Source: Nitrospira sp. Ga0074138 | GTDB lineage: Bacteria > Nitrospirota > Nitrospiria > Nitrospirales > Nitrospiraceae | NCBI GenBank assembly: GCA_001464735.1 | Contig: LNDU01000035.1 | Coordinates: forward strand, 1 to 39,539 | DNA: 39,539 bases | Direction of reading: 5' to 3' | Shown here: positions 25,797 to 35,108 of the stretch, in pieces | Layout: every line of letters begins with the position of its first letter | How positions within the stretch are numbered: the stretch's first letter is position 1 | The notes under the pieces: model-generated | Seen by the model: only the letters and a program-made list of their open reading frames with translations | What the model was told of the DNA's origin: nothing | Database searches by the model: none | Position numbers and translations under genes: made by a program

Positions 25797-26180
25797 TTAC
25801 ACTCGTCGCCGTTTGGGAGGGCGACACCCATTATGCGGAATTGGGGTGACATCGCGAATTAGATTAATTCGTAAGCCCGCTCCTTGAAGAGAACGGATCG
25901 CGGATTCTCGACCAGAACCGGGCCCATTCACATAGACATCGATTTGCCGCATCCCACTTTCCATAGCTTTTCTCGCTGCAGCCTCTCCGGCACGCTGAGC
26001 AGCAAAGGGGGTGCTCTTCCGTGATCCCTTGAATCCTTGATTGCCGGCACTTGCCCAGACCACCGTGTTTCCGCTCATGTCGGTGATCGTCACAATCGTA
26101 TTGTTGAATGACGCCTGGACATGGGCCACGCCACTCTGAACAATCCGTCGTTCTTTCTTTTTACCTTTTTTGATGCTCAT
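25797..26180 (-). CDS. rpsK: 30S ribosomal protein S11
   Basis: 127 residues; platform protein near the mRNA exit channel. Motifs [38 protein letters not shown] and the C-terminal [13 protein letters not shown] are canonical. It lies 27 bp after rpsM and 87 bp before rpsD. Confidence 0.98.
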   Translation of the reverse strand: MSIKKGKKKERRIVQSGVAHVQASFNNTIVTITDMSGNTVVWASAGNQGFKGSRKSTPFAAQRAGEAAARKAMESGMRQIDVYVNGPGSGRESAIRSLQGAGLRINLIRDVTPIPHNGCRPPKRRRV

Positions 26181-26207
26181 GCGAACTCCTCCGGCTGTTT
26201 CTGCAGA

Positions 26208-26606
26208 CTAGGTACTTGAGGCCCCTTTGGTCATCGTCGATCTCGGCTTGCTACTGACGCCTGCGCGCCGTCCCTTACGCGTCCGAGCATTGGTCTTGGT
26301 TCGCTGTCCGCGGACAGGCAGGCCTTTGCGATGACGCAACCCTCGATAAGTCCCCGTGTCAATCAGCCGCTTGATATTCAGCGACACTTCTTTGCGGAGA
26401 TCTCCCTCAACCCGGTAATCACGCTCAATGATTTCACGTAACTTGACGATCTTATCTTCACTCAGGTCATTAATCCTGACCGCGCCATCGATCCCCGCTT
26501 CATTGAGAATCTTCTGAGCCGACATACGTCCAATTCCATAGATGTAGCTCAGCCCGATATCCGTTCGCTTATTTCGTGGCAAATCGATGCCAGCAATGCG
26601 TGCCAT
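26208..26606 (-). CDS. rpsM: 30S ribosomal protein S13
   Basis: 132 residues; head protein contacting the P-site tRNA and the L5 bridge. [20 protein letters not shown] and [20 protein letters not shown] are canonical. The tail after the usual KKK-type end ([15 protein letters not shown]) is slightly longer than in E. coli. GGGAGGGAG lies just before the ATG. The 116-bp gap upstream holds a nested hairpin. Confidence 0.97.
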   Translation of the reverse strand: MARIAGIDLPRNKRTDIGLSYIYGIGRMSAQKILNEAGIDGAVRINDLSEDKIVKLREIIERDYRVEGDLRKEVSLNIKRLIDTGTYRGLRHRKGLPVRGQRTKTNARTRKGRRAGVSSKPRSTMTKGASST

Positions 26607-26651
26607 TCTCCCTCCCGATATAAGTACTGAGCACTAGAGCCTCAACCCCTT

Positions 26652-26692
26652 CACTGTTTGAGCCTGCCATGCCAGCTCTGCACCTAACAGTG
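26652..26692. promoter_or_regulatory. nested hairpin in the rpmJ-rpsM leader
   Basis: CACTGTT (26652-26658) and AACAGTG (26686-26692) are perfect 7-bp arms; inside them GAGC and GCTC can form a second helix. It lies 46 bp before rpsM, where S4 binds a structured leader in the E. coli alpha operon. The role here is inferred from position. Confidence 0.35.
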
Positions 26693-26722
26693 ACCGTCCG
26701 AAACTCCCCATTCCTTCTACTA

Positions 26723-26836
26723 CTATCCCTGTCGTTGCTTATGACGTGGATTTTTGCATAAAATCCGCACCACCCCACAACGACGCACAACCTTGCATTT
26801 GGCACATATGGGCTTCACTGATGATTTGACCTTCAT
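26723..26836 (-). CDS. rpmJ: 50S ribosomal protein L36
   Basis: A complete 37-residue gene. [20 protein letters not shown] begins it and NPRHKQRQG ends it. The zinc ligands Cys11, Cys14, Cys27 and His32 are all present, so this is the zinc-containing (C+) form. It sits 18 bp after infA, the standard spc/alpha junction. Confidence 0.97.
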   Translation of the reverse strand: MKVKSSVKPICAKCKVVRRCGVVRILCKNPRHKQRQG

Positions 26837-26854
26837 AACAATTCGCCACTCCCG

Positions 26855-27073
26855 TTACTTAAAGCGATAGGTAATTCGGCCCCTGGTCAAATCGTATGGT
26901 GACATTTCCACCGTGACCTTATCGCCGGGAAGGATGCGGATAAAATGCATCCGCATTTTCCCTGAGATGTGAGCCAATATGACATGGCCATTATCCAGTT
27001 TAACCCGAAACATGGCGTTAGGAAGCGTTTCTGTTACCGAGCCCTGGACTTCAATAATATCTTCTTTTGCCAC
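26855..27073 (-). CDS. infA: translation initiation factor IF-1
   Basis: 72 residues, one OB-fold (S1-like) domain that occupies the 30S A site during initiation. [39 protein letters not shown] and [11 protein letters not shown] are canonical. Placed between map and rpmJ, as in many non-enteric bacteria. Confidence 0.98.
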   Translation of the reverse strand: MAKEDIIEVQGSVTETLPNAMFRVKLDNGHVILAHISGKMRMHFIRILPGDKVTVEMSPYDLTRGRITYRFK

Positions 27074-27105
27074 GTCCTTCTATATTCTTTCCTGTGTAAC
27101 CTAAC

Positions 27106-27864
27106 CTAGGTCTTCTCCAATTGACTTAAAACGCGAGGCGGCCCACTGGGTTGGATGGCAATCGTATGTTCAAAGTGGGCAGATAGGCTTCCATCCACCG
27201 TGACTGCGGTCCACCTATCCTCAAGAACACGAACGGCACTTCGCCCCATGTTCACCATAGGCTCGATCGCCAGGACCATACCTGGTTGCAATCGAGGCCC
27301 CTGACCAGGCTTCCCGTAGTTCGGAACTTGAGGCTCCTCATGCAGCTGCCGACCAATCCCATGGCCCACAAACTCGGTAACCACTGAGAAACCAGAAGAC
27401 TCAATATGTTGCTGCACAGCATTCGAGATGTCTGTCAGACGGTTGCCAGCCACAGCCTGCTTGATCCCGAGATAGAGCGCCTCTTCCGTCACTTGAACCA
27501 ATTTTGCCGTCGCCTCCGGAATCCGACCAACCGCCACTGTGACCGCTGAATCCCCGTAGAATCCGCCCACAATAGCACCGAGATCAAGTCCAATGATATC
27601 CCCCTCCTTGAGCTTTCTCTTCGAAGGGATACCGTGAACGACCTGCTCGTTCACAGATGCACAGAGGGTTTTGGGAAAGTTCCGGTAGCCTTTGAAGGCC
27701 GGAATCGCCCCCCTCCCCCGTATTGCCTCCTCGGCAATTCGGTCAAGCTCTTCCGTGCTGATGCCCAAACAGACCGCTTTCCTCACAATCGCCAGCGCCT
27801 CAGCCACCACCCTAGACGCCTCTGCCATCACCGCAATTTCGGCGGGCGTTTTCAGAATGATCAT
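27106..27864 (-). CDS. map: methionine aminopeptidase, type I
   Basis: 252 residues; removes the initiator methionine from nascent proteins. The pita-bread fold shows its metal ligands in LDLGAIVGGFYGDSAVTVAV (two Asp), EFVGHGIGRQLHEEP (His), VLAIEPMVNMG (Glu) and SAHFEHTIAI (Glu). No N-terminal zinc-finger extension. The start overlaps the adk stop by 4 bases. Confidence 0.97.
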   Translation of the reverse strand: MIILKTPAEIAVMAEASRVVAEALAIVRKAVCLGISTEELDRIAEEAIRGRGAIPAFKGYRNFPKTLCASVNEQVVHGIPSKRKLKEGDIIGLDLGAIVGGFYGDSAVTVAVGRIPEATAKLVQVTEEALYLGIKQAVAGNRLTDISNAVQQHIESSGFSVVTEFVGHGIGRQLHEEPQVPNYGKPGQGPRLQPGMVLAIEPMVNMGRSAVRVLEDRWTAVTVDGSLSAHFEHTIAIQPSGPPRVLSQLEKT

Positions 27865-28517
27865 GCCGTCTGAGAAGTCTCGAGTGCTTTCAGGAGGTTG
27901 TGGTATACCGTGTCAACGGCCTCGGCACCGTTAAGATGCGACAATACCTGCCGCTTCTCATAAAAGTCTATTAATGGCGCTGTCTGCTCTTCGTATACAC
28001 GGAGACGCATCTCAATCGCCTCCCGCTGATCGTCACTTCGCTGAGCCAACGCTTCTCCGCAACGCTCACAGAGGTTGCCGCGCTTCGATGGAGCAAACTC
28101 GAGGTGATAGGTCGCCTGACATTTTGGACAGCTCCGACGCCCACTCAGCCGCTTCACGATTTCTTCTCGAGAAACCCTAAAGTTAATCACTCGATCCAGG
28201 GGAAGACTCCGTTCAACGAGCACCTTCCCAAGCGCATCCGCCTGAGGAACCGTCCGTGGAAACCCATCGAGAATAAAACCATTTTCGCATGAGGGATCTG
28301 CCAACCTCTCCTGCACCAGGCCTATGACGACTGAATCCGGGACCAATCTTCCCTGATCCATATGTTCCTTCGCTTCACGGCCTAGGGATGACTGATTCCG
28401 AACCGCCTCTCGAAGCACATCCCCGGTCGAAATCTTTCGGATACGATAGTGAACAGCGGCCTTATCAGCCTGCGTGCCTTTCCCAACCCCCGGGGCACCG
28501 AGAAATACAAGCCGCAT
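27861..28517 (-). CDS. adk: adenylate kinase
   Basis: 218 residues, long-lid form; interconverts ATP+AMP and 2 ADP. P-loop GAPGVGKGTQA at 7-17, AMP-site KISTGDVLREAV and GFILDGFPRTVPQADAL. The lid (about 125-160) has four cysteines (130, 133, 150, 153) in CPKC and CERC, a structural zinc site like that of Gram-positive adenylate kinases. The start at 28517 gives the normal MRLVFLGAPG opening; the frame is open 19 codons further. It lies 4 bp after secY. Confidence 0.97.
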   Translation of the reverse strand: MRLVFLGAPGVGKGTQADKAAVHYRIRKISTGDVLREAVRNQSSLGREAKEHMDQGRLVPDSVVIGLVQERLADPSCENGFILDGFPRTVPQADALGKVLVERSLPLDRVINFRVSREEIVKRLSGRRSCPKCQATYHLEFAPSKRGNLCERCGEALAQRSDDQREAIEMRLRVYEEQTAPLIDFYEKRQVLSHLNGAEAVDTVYHNLLKALETSQTA

Positions 28518-28521
28518 GATT

Positions 28522-29841
28522 TTAGCCGCTTCTCCCGCGTAACGGAGCCATGCCCTTACCCAAGAACCCTTCATAATTCCGCATCAACATATGCGATTCA
28601 ATCTGCTGGGCCGTATCTAGACCCACGCCAATCACGATCAATAGGGAGGTGCCGCCAAAATAAAATGGAACATTCAGCTTGTAAATCAACAGTTCAGGAA
28701 TCACACAGACGATGGCCAGATAGATGGCGCCGGCAAATGTAATCTTGGTTAAAACGTTGTAGATATAGTCTGAAGTTCGTTGCCCAGGCCGAATACCAGG
28801 AATAAAACCGCCGTACTTTTTCATGTTGTCGGCCATATCAACGGGGTTCAGGACGACCGCCGTGTAGAAGAAACAGAAAAAGAGAATTAATCCCACATAC
28901 ATCAATGTGTACAGCAGCGAGCCAGGAGCCAGCTGATCACCAATTGATTTCACCCATGGTGTTTCAAAAAACCCGGCAATGGTTGCAGGAAACGCGATGA
29001 TCGAGGAGGCGAATATAGGAGGAATGACGCCAGCCGTATTAATTTTTAAAGGAATGTGCGTACTCTGCCCTCCATAGACCCGTCGGCCAATCACCCGCTT
29101 TGCATACTGCACGGAAATTTTTCGGCGGCCACTTTCTAAAAAAACAATCGCAGCGACAACGCCGATCATTAAGAGCGCCAAGGCAATCAATAAAAACGCA
29201 TTAAGCTGGCCAATCTCATATAAATTATAGGTCTGCGCCACGGCCGCAGGAAGCCTGGCGACAATACCAGCAAAAATGATTAACGAGATACCATTGCCAA
29301 TTCCTCGCTCGGTGATCTGTTCACCGAGCCACATTAAGAAACCCGTGCCAGCCGTCAGGGTAATGACCGTCATCAGACGGAATCCCCATCCGGCGTGTAG
29401 CACGAACGCGCCCTGATTCATTTGTTCTAACCCAACTGCGATCCCAAACCCCTGAATCAGAGCGATGCCGATCGTCCCGAACCGGGTATACTGAATAATT
29501 TTCTTGCGTCCGCGCTCCCCCTCCTTGGCTAATTTGGTCAAATGAGGGACGACGACCGTCAATAATTGAAGGATGATCGATGCGCTGATGTAGGGCATGA
29601 TGCCCAGCGCAAAGATCGTCAGGCGGGACAAGGATCCGCCTGAAAAAATATCGAGGAATCCGAGCAAAGCCCCCCCCTGTTTCTGTAAAAACTCGGAAAG
29701 GGCTTCACCGTTGATACCAGGAGTCGGGATGTGAGACCCGATTCGATACACCACGAGCATTCCAAGCGTAAAAAGAACACGAGTACGCAGCTCGGGGATC
29801 TTAAAGATATTCTGAAAACTTGTCAGGAGCCGTTCAAGCAC
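28522..29841 (-). CDS. secY: preprotein translocase subunit SecY
   Basis: 439 residues with about ten transmembrane helices, forming the protein-conducting channel with SecE and SecG. Helix 1 begins at LFTLGMLVVYRIGSHIPTPG and the plug follows (LLGFLDIFSGGSL). The cytoplasmic RRVYGGQSTHIPLKIN loop and the C-terminal GGTSLLIVIGVGLDTAQQIE are diagnostic. The start is taken as GTG 29841 (MLERLLTSFQNIFKIPELR), overlapping the rplO stop by 8 bases with GAGG 9 bases upstream; the frame is open to 29919. Confidence 0.95.
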   Translation of the reverse strand: MLERLLTSFQNIFKIPELRTRVLFTLGMLVVYRIGSHIPTPGINGEALSEFLQKQGGALLGFLDIFSGGSLSRLTIFALGIMPYISASIILQLLTVVVPHLTKLAKEGERGRKKIIQYTRFGTIGIALIQGFGIAVGLEQMNQGAFVLHAGWGFRLMTVITLTAGTGFLMWLGEQITERGIGNGISLIIFAGIVARLPAAVAQTYNLYEIGQLNAFLLIALALLMIGVVAAIVFLESGRRKISVQYAKRVIGRRVYGGQSTHIPLKINTAGVIPPIFASSIIAFPATIAGFFETPWVKSIGDQLAPGSLLYTLMYVGLILFFCFFYTAVVLNPVDMADNMKKYGGFIPGIRPGQRTSDYIYNVLTKITFAGAIYLAIVCVIPELLIYKLNVPFYFGGTSLLIVIGVGLDTAQQIESHMLMRNYEGFLGKGMAPLRGRSG

Positions 29842-30283
29842 CGCCGATGACCTCGACTCGCCCTCCGGCCGCTTGGATTTTTGCTTCAGCCGATTTACTG
29901 AACTTATGTGCCTGAACAACGAGTGATTTTTTCAACTCACCATTGCCAAGAATTTTAATCGGTCGTTTTTTTCGCTTCACTAATCCAGCGTCAACCATGG
30001 CTTGTGGAGTGACCGTCTCATTTCCAACCCATCGTTCAAAACTCTTAATGTTGACGATGGAATATTCTGTCCTGGATGGGTTGGTAAATCCAAACTTTGG
30101 TAGCCGACGCACCAACGGCATCTGTCCGCCCTCAAACCCTGGGCGTTTACCGCCACCAGATCGAGCCAAAAGTCCCTTATGACCTTTGGTGGCCGTCTTC
30201 CCGTGACCAGACCCAGGTCCACGTCCTATACGCTTCCTTCGCTTCTTTGCCCCTTTTGCAGGAGCCAACTCATGAAGTTTCAT
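29834..30283 (-). CDS. rplO: 50S ribosomal protein L15
   Basis: 149 residues. The basic Gly-rich N-terminus (RKRIGRGPGSGHGKTATKGH) threads into 23S rRNA; GGQMPLVRRLPKFGFTNP and the C-terminal globular part are canonical. It overlaps rpmD by 4 bp and secY by 8 bp, so translation is coupled. Confidence 0.98.
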   Translation of the reverse strand: MKLHELAPAKGAKKRRKRIGRGPGSGHGKTATKGHKGLLARSGGGKRPGFEGGQMPLVRRLPKFGFTNPSRTEYSIVNIKSFERWVGNETVTPQAMVDAGLVKRKKRPIKILGNGELKKSLVVQAHKFSKSAEAKIQAAGGRVEVIGGA

Positions 30284-30498
30284 GGCTTTCCAACCTCAAG
30301 CAGGTAGCCTACCTTTTGAATCAGTCCTCGTACCTGAGGCGTGTCAGGACGGACAACCGTCTGTCGAATATGTCGAAGACCTAGACCACGCAATACAAGG
30401 CGATGCCGTTCAGGTGTTCCAATGGGACTGCGTCTCAATGTCACACGCACACTTTGAGTAGCCTGATCTGCAGCTTTTGATGTCTTTGAGGAGCTCAT
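30280..30498 (-). CDS. rpmD: 50S ribosomal protein L30
   Basis: 72 residues. The body ([40 protein letters not shown]) is canonical. About 14 polar N-terminal residues precede the normal start of the L30 fold. It overlaps rpsE and rplO by 4 bp each. Confidence 0.95.
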   Translation of the reverse strand: MSSSKTSKAADQATQSVRVTLRRSPIGTPERHRLVLRGLGLRHIRQTVVRPDTPQVRGLIQKVGYLLEVGKP

Positions 30499-31007
30499 AA
30501 AACCGCAGACCTTTCTCGGCCGTCTGGGAACGCTTGCCGACGGAAGCGAAGAACATCGTCCAAATTACGCAATTGGGTGAGCCCGTCTAGTGTTGCACGA
30601 ACAGTATTGAAGGGGTTTCCACGGCCCAATGTTTTTGCGATGACATTATGCGCACCGACCAGCTCCACGACAGCACGAACCGCGCCCCCGGCGATGATTC
30701 CAGTACCGTCGACGGCTGGTTTCAGCAGCACATGTTCTCCACCAAACAGACCATGCACCTCATGCGGAATGGTTCCGCCCCTCAGTGGAACATGAACAAG
30801 GTGTTTCTTGGCTTGTTCGACGGCCTTTGAAATCGCAACCGGGACTTCAGCAGCTTTTCCCTTGCCGATCCCTACCCACCCATGACCGTCGCCGACAACA
30901 ACGAGTGCACAAAAGTTGAAACGTTTTCCACCTTTCACGACTTTTGCCACACGATTGATAAATACGACTTTATCTTTTAGGCTTAATTCATCGGGATTGA
31001 CTCGCAC
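30495..31007 (-). CDS. rpsE: 30S ribosomal protein S5
   Basis: 170 residues; decoding fidelity protein. The N-terminal dsRBD-like domain has [20 protein letters not shown] and [20 protein letters not shown]; the C-terminal domain has the usual [20 protein letters not shown]. It starts with GTG at 31005-31007, preceded by GAGGGGTGAG. An 84-bp gap separates it from rplR. Confidence 0.97.
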   Translation of the reverse strand: MRVNPDELSLKDKVVFINRVAKVVKGGKRFNFCALVVVGDGHGWVGIGKGKAAEVPVAISKAVEQAKKHLVHVPLRGGTIPHEVHGLFGGEHVLLKPAVDGTGIIAGGAVRAVVELVGAHNVIAKTLGRGNPFNTVRATLDGLTQLRNLDDVLRFRRQAFPDGRERSAVL

Positions 31008-31091
31008 GCTCTCACCCCTCAGTCCTAAGTTCAGTAACAGTTCGCCAAGAAATCACACGCTTTCCTTGCTCGCCTCGCATCCCGTACCAGC

Positions 31092-31457
31092 CTAAAATTG
31101 CAAGCCCCCTTCACGCGACGCATCTGCAAGCGCCTTAATTCTGCCATGATACATCCGCCCCCCTCGATCAAAAACTACGGTAGTCACCTTGGCAGCCTTG
31201 GCCCGATCGGCAATCAATTTCCCTACCGCCTTAGCTGCCTCAATATTACCAGTCGACTTCAGGGACTTGCGTAGCGACTTGTCGAGCGATGAGGCAGCCG
31301 CCAGAGTAGCACCTTGAATATCGTCAATAATCTGGGCATAAATATGGGCCGCGCTTCGAAATACATTCAGACGCGGCCGGCCGGTCGTTCCAAGAATCAC
31401 ACGCCTCACTCGACGGCGCCGTCGATCAAGTTGTCGAACTTTGTCTGCAGCATTCAT
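31092..31457 (-). CDS. rplR: 50S ribosomal protein L18
   Basis: 121 residues; 5S rRNA binding protein. Basic N-terminus, then [20 protein letters not shown] and the C-terminal [20 protein letters not shown] are canonical. 9 bp after rplF. Confidence 0.98.
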   Translation of the reverse strand: MNAADKVRQLDRRRRRVRRVILGTTGRPRLNVFRSAAHIYAQIIDDIQGATLAAASSLDKSLRKSLKSTGNIEAAKAVGKLIADRAKAAKVTTVVFDRGGRMYHGRIKALADASREGGLQF

Positions 31458-31466
31458 GGCTAGTTC

Positions 31467-32003
31467 CTATTTCCCAGTCTTGCCTTCTTTTTTACGCAAT
31501 GTCTCACCCGCGTAGCGAATACCCTTTTGCTTATAGACATCCGGTGGCTTAATAGCTCGCAGATCAGCTGCCACCTGCCCTACTAACCGCTTATCAACTC
31601 CTTTGACGTTAATGAGCGTCTGCTTGTCAACTTTTACATCGATGCCCGTTGGCACCTCATAGATCACTGGATTGATATACCCCACGTTAAAGCTGAGTGT
31701 CCGCCCCTGTACTTGAGTCTTGTAACCTACTCCGGTAATCTCAAGCGAGCGTTCATACCCTTTAGTTACACCCTGAACCATATTGCTCAATTCTGCACGA
31801 GTCAGCCCATGCAAAGCTCTCAGCTTACGATCGTCACTCGAACGGCCGACAACGACTTGGCCATTACTGATGGCAACGTCGACCCCCTGCTCAAGGGACC
31901 AATCCAGCCTGCCCAATGGGCCTTTAACTGACACAGTTGATCCAGTAACTTTGACTTCCACTCCACTCGGAATTGCGATCGGTTTTTTTCCAATGCGGGA
32001 CAT
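31467..32003 (-). CDS. rplF: 50S ribosomal protein L6
   Basis: 178 residues with two L6 repeats, near the factor-binding site. MSRIGKKPIAIPSGVEVKVT and the C-terminal signature RAIKPPDVYKQKGIRYAGE are canonical. Confidence 0.98.
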   Translation of the reverse strand: MSRIGKKPIAIPSGVEVKVTGSTVSVKGPLGRLDWSLEQGVDVAISNGQVVVGRSSDDRKLRALHGLTRAELSNMVQGVTKGYERSLEITGVGYKTQVQGRTLSFNVGYINPVIYEVPTGIDVKVDKQTLINVKGVDKRLVGQVAADLRAIKPPDVYKQKGIRYAGETLRKKEGKTGK

Positions 32004-32046
32004 GGTCTGTTACACCCTTCACTCGAGATCGAAATAACTCATCCGC

Positions 32047-32442
32047 CTACCACACGGAACAAAGAAGCTCACCCCCAAGACGATTCTTACGGGATTCCTG
32101 GTCAGTCATGATTCCTTTGGACGTAGAAAGGATGGACACGCCGATCCCATTGCGAACCTTCTTAATTTCCTGACTACCAACATAAACCCGTCGTCCTGGC
32201 TTACTGACGCGCTCCATCCCAGTGATCATAGGCTGTCCCTCACCGACATATCGAAGACGCACCGTAAGAATGGGATGCCCCTCATGAGCTCCATCCTCGA
32301 TGGCATCAACATAACCTTCCCTCATCAAAATCGTCAAAATAGCACGCTTCAACTTTGAAGTGGGAACTGTGACTGTCTCATGACGACGCTGAGCGCCATT
32401 CTTTAAGCGAACAAGAAGATCGCCGATTGGATCGGTAACCAT
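32047..32442 (-). CDS. rpsH: 30S ribosomal protein S8
   Basis: 131 residues; binds the central domain of 16S rRNA and represses the spc operon in E. coli. MVTDPIGDLLVRLKNGAQRR opens it and RNGIGVSILSTSKGIMTDQE with a C-terminal GGELLCSVW closes it. Confidence 0.98.
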   Translation of the reverse strand: MVTDPIGDLLVRLKNGAQRRHETVTVPTSKLKRAILTILMREGYVDAIEDGAHEGHPILTVRLRYVGEGQPMITGMERVSKPGRRVYVGSQEIKKVRNGIGVSILSTSKGIMTDQESRKNRLGGELLCSVW

Positions 32443-32491
32443 GCTATATCCTTCTATCCTCCATTGGCAATCACCGGTGTGAGAACACCCG

Positions 32492-32677
32492 TTACCAGCT
32501 AGATTTTCGGACTCCAGGAATCTCTCCGCGCAGAGACATCAGTCGAAAGCAAATGCGGCACATTCGAAAGCGACGGAGATATCCGTGAACTCGACCACAA
32601 ACTCCACACCGATGGTAGTTACGCGTGGAGAACTTCTGCTGCGTTGCTGCCTTATTTCTCAGCGCTAATCTCGACAC
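32492..32677 (-). CDS. rpsN: 30S ribosomal protein S14, type Z
   Basis: 61 residues, the short zinc-binding form. Cys24, Cys27, Cys40 and Cys43 (CGVC and CRIC) form the site, and [11 protein letters not shown] is the standard C-terminus. GTG 32677 is chosen: AAGGAG lies 5 bases upstream and it gives the standard 61 residues, whereas GTG 32683 overlaps the ribosome binding site. Confidence 0.95.
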   Translation of the reverse strand: MSRLALRNKAATQQKFSTRNYHRCGVCGRVHGYLRRFRMCRICFRLMSLRGEIPGVRKSSW

Positions 32678-32722
32678 ACGCACTCCTTCCGTTCAAACAA
32701 ACACTATTGATCCACGTCGTGC

Positions 32723-33376
32723 TCACGTACGGAACGGCATACCGAGGTGCTTCAGAAGCGCCTTCCCCTCGTCGTTCGTCCTAGCCGTAGTGACAACCGT
32801 AATATCCATCCCATGAATCGAGGCAACCTCATCGTACTTAATTTCAGGGAAAATGAGCTGCTCTTTTAAACCAAGAGTATAGTTCCCTCGACCATCAAAA
32901 GCCTTTGGAGAAACACCACGGAAATCTCGAATACGAGGAAGTGCCAACGTTACCAGGCGATCAAAAAACTCATACATCCTTCGGCTACGAAGCGTCACTT
33001 TGGTACCGATGGGCAACCCCTGCCGAAGTTTGAATCCGGCGATGGCTTTTTTAGCTCGAGTGACGACCGGCTTTTGACCGGTGATCAGCCCCAGCTCGGC
33101 TACCGCACCTTCCAAGAGTTTCACATTCTGAATCGCCTCACCCATTCCAACGTTCAACACCACACGTTCAAGCCGTGGAACCTGCATCACATTTTTGTAT
33201 CCGAACTCCTTCATGAGGGCAGGGACAACCTGTTGCTCGTACATGTCACGAAGTCGCGGTCTAAACTTGGACTCCTCGCTACCCTGGTCCAAGGACACGA
33301 CTGATTCCTTCTTCGATGATTTTGATTTTCGCTCGGACGGTTTACTCGATCGGTTTTTTGGTTCCTTGGTCATCAC
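32723..33376 (-). CDS. rplE: 50S ribosomal protein L5 with N-terminal extension
   Basis: 217 residues; binds 5S rRNA and bridges to S13. The normal L5 fold starts at about residue 39 ([20 protein letters not shown]) and includes [20 protein letters not shown] and a standard C-terminus ([20 protein letters not shown]). The first 38 residues are a Lys/Ser-rich, apparently disordered extension that most L5 proteins (about 180 residues) lack. An internal Met at about residue 45 is too late to be the start. It lies 5 bp after rplX. Confidence 0.95.
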   Translation of the reverse strand: MMTKEPKNRSSKPSERKSKSSKKESVVSLDQGSEESKFRPRLRDMYEQQVVPALMKEFGYKNVMQVPRLERVVLNVGMGEAIQNVKLLEGAVAELGLITGQKPVVTRAKKAIAGFKLRQGLPIGTKVTLRSRRMYEFFDRLVTLALPRIRDFRGVSPKAFDGRGNYTLGLKEQLIFPEIKYDEVASIHGMDITVVTTARTNDEGKALLKHLGMPFRT

Positions 33377-33381
33377 GTAGC

Positions 33382-33711
33382 CTATTCCACAGTCTCGTTT
33401 GATTTCTTACTGAAGCGCACTCGTCGCCCATCTGCTAAAACCCGAATCCCTATCCGCGTAGGCTTCTGTGTGACCGGACAGAAAAACATGACATTGGAAA
33501 TCTGCAGAGGTGCCTCTCGCTCGAGAATACCTCCCTGCTTAGCCTTCTGATTGGGTTTAGTGTGTCGCTTGATGATATTTAACTTCTCTACAACCACCTT
33601 CCCGGCTTGCAGATCAACAGACAGAACTTTCCCCGTCTTGCCTCGCTCACGACCAGAGACCACGACAACCGTATCCCCTTTTCGAATTCTGCTTTTTCGG
33701 ACTACTTCCAC
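33382..33711 (-). CDS. rplX: 50S ribosomal protein L24
   Basis: 109 residues; assembly initiator of the large subunit. A KOW motif ([20 protein letters not shown]) is followed by [20 protein letters not shown] and the C-terminal [20 protein letters not shown]. 22 bp after rplN. Confidence 0.98.
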   Translation of the reverse strand: MEVVRKSRIRKGDTVVVVSGRERGKTGKVLSVDLQAGKVVVEKLNIIKRHTKPNQKAKQGGILEREAPLQISNVMFFCPVTQKPTRIGIRVLADGRRVRFSKKSNETVE

Positions 33712-33733
33712 GATGCTCCTCGTTCGTTCTGCC

Positions 33734-34102
33734 CTACAAAACTTCAGGCGCTAAAGAAATGATCTTCATAAATTTCTTCCAGCGGAGCTCGCGGGCAACA
33801 GGACCGAATATTCGCGTTCCAATTGGTTCGCCATCTTTGTTGATCAACACGCATGCGTTCCGATCAAACTTAATATAAGACCCATCTTCTCGGCGGACTT
33901 CCTTTGTGGTTCGGACGATGACAGCCCGGCTCACATCCCCCTTCTTCACACTGGCCTGTGGGATCGCCTCCTTGACAGCCACCACCACGATATCACCGAG
34001 CGACGCATAGCGCCGCCTCGTCCCCCCGAACACATGAAAACACATGGCCTGCTTGGCTCCGGAATTATCGGCCACATCCATATATGTATAGTTCTGAATC
34101 AT
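33734..34102 (-). CDS. rplN: 50S ribosomal protein L14
   Basis: 122 residues, five-stranded barrel at the subunit interface. [20 protein letters not shown] and the signature [13 protein letters not shown] are canonical. First gene of the spc group, 53 bp after rpsQ. Confidence 0.98.
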   Translation of the reverse strand: MIQNYTYMDVADNSGAKQAMCFHVFGGTRRRYASLGDIVVVAVKEAIPQASVKKGDVSRAVIVRTTKEVRREDGSYIKFDRNACVLINKDGEPIGTRIFGPVARELRWKKFMKIISLAPEVL

Positions 34103-34155
34103 CGCTATATTCCTACGCGCGGCAACAAACCGAAGACCATACGAAATACCGCTTC

Positions 34156-34422
34156 TTACTTTTCAGGTTGACCTTTTTCCATGACTTGAACGACACGCCA
34201 GTTCTTTTCTTTGCTCAGCGGCCTGGTTTGCACGAGCTTGACGCGATCTCCCACTTTGCACACTCCACTCTCATCGTGGGCCTTTAGTCTCGTCATCCGT
34301 CTGAGAACTTTCTTATAGACCGGATGAATGACCGACCTTGAAACCACGACAACGACCGTCTTTTGCATTTTGTTACTGACGACGTCGCCATACCAATGAC
34401 GGCGCTTTACCACCTCAGCCAT
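34156..34422 (-). CDS. rpsQ: 30S ribosomal protein S17
   Basis: 88 residues, OB fold. [37 protein letters not shown] and [20 protein letters not shown] are canonical. Last gene of the S10 group, 8 bp after rpmC. Confidence 0.98.
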   Translation of the reverse strand: MAEVVKRRHWYGDVVSNKMQKTVVVVVSRSVIHPVYKKVLRRMTRLKAHDESGVCKVGDRVKLVQTRPLSKEKNWRVVQVMEKGQPEK

Positions 34423-34430
34423 AGCATCCT

Positions 34431-34646
34431 TTACTTTTTAGAGCCCTCTGTTCGGGCCTTCACTTGCTCGAGAATAGTTTTCACCCGCGCAATATCCCGT
34501 TTCGTTTTCCGAATTTGCATGGGATTCTCGAGACGCCCAGAGCCAAACTGAAAACGTAGATTGAACAGCTCTTGTACAAGTTGCTTTTCTTTATCTACAA
34601 GCTCACCCGCCCCTAACTGCTGGAGCTCCTTGACGTCCAATGCCAT
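34431..34646 (-). CDS. rpmC: 50S ribosomal protein L29
   Basis: 71 residues, two-helix hairpin at the exit tunnel. ELVDKEKQLVQELFNLRFQF and the signature NPMQIRKTKRDIARVKTIL are canonical. Confidence 0.98.
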   Translation of the reverse strand: MALDVKELQQLGAGELVDKEKQLVQELFNLRFQFGSGRLENPMQIRKTKRDIARVKTILEQVKARTEGSKK

Positions 34647-34679
34647 ATCCCCTGCTCCTCTTTATCCCCTCAAGGACCT

Positions 34680-35096
34680 TTACCCAAACTCGCCGCGAAC
34701 GACCAACTTCGTAGCAACCGGTAACTTGTGCGACGCGAGACGAAACGCCTCTCGAGCAACCTCGTGGGTCACGCCGTCCATCTCGTAAAGAATCCTACCA
34801 GGCTTGACAACAGCAACCCAATACTCAGGATTACCCTTACCCTTACCCATTCGAGTTTCAGCCGGCTTTTTCGTGATCGGTTTATCAGGGAAAATGCGTG
34901 TCCACACTTGCCCTCCGCGCTTCACGTATCGGGTAATCGCGATACGCGCGGCCTCAATTTGTCGGCTAGTCACCCATCCTGGTTCCAATGCCTTTAGACC
35001 AAACTCTCCCAGAGTAATCTGGCCACCACGATAGGCCTTGCCAGTCATCCGGCCTTTTTGCATCTTTCTAAATTTGACTTTCTTAGGCGCTAACAC
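34680..35096 (-). CDS. rplP: 50S ribosomal protein L16
   Basis: 138 residues; organises the A-site tRNA region. [40 protein letters not shown] and [20 protein letters not shown] are canonical. 12 bp after rpsC. Confidence 0.98.
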   Translation of the reverse strand: MLAPKKVKFRKMQKGRMTGKAYRGGQITLGEFGLKALEPGWVTSRQIEAARIAITRYVKRGGQVWTRIFPDKPITKKPAETRMGKGKGNPEYWVAVVKPGRILYEMDGVTHEVAREAFRLASHKLPVATKLVVRGEFG

Positions 35097-35108
35097 AGCT
35101 CGATCTCC

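Noticed and set aside
26607..26640. TTGAGG-17-TATATC promoter-like pair before rpsM
   Set aside because: The start would fall about 3 bases before the ATG and remove the ribosome binding site, so a separate alpha-operon promoter here is unlikely.
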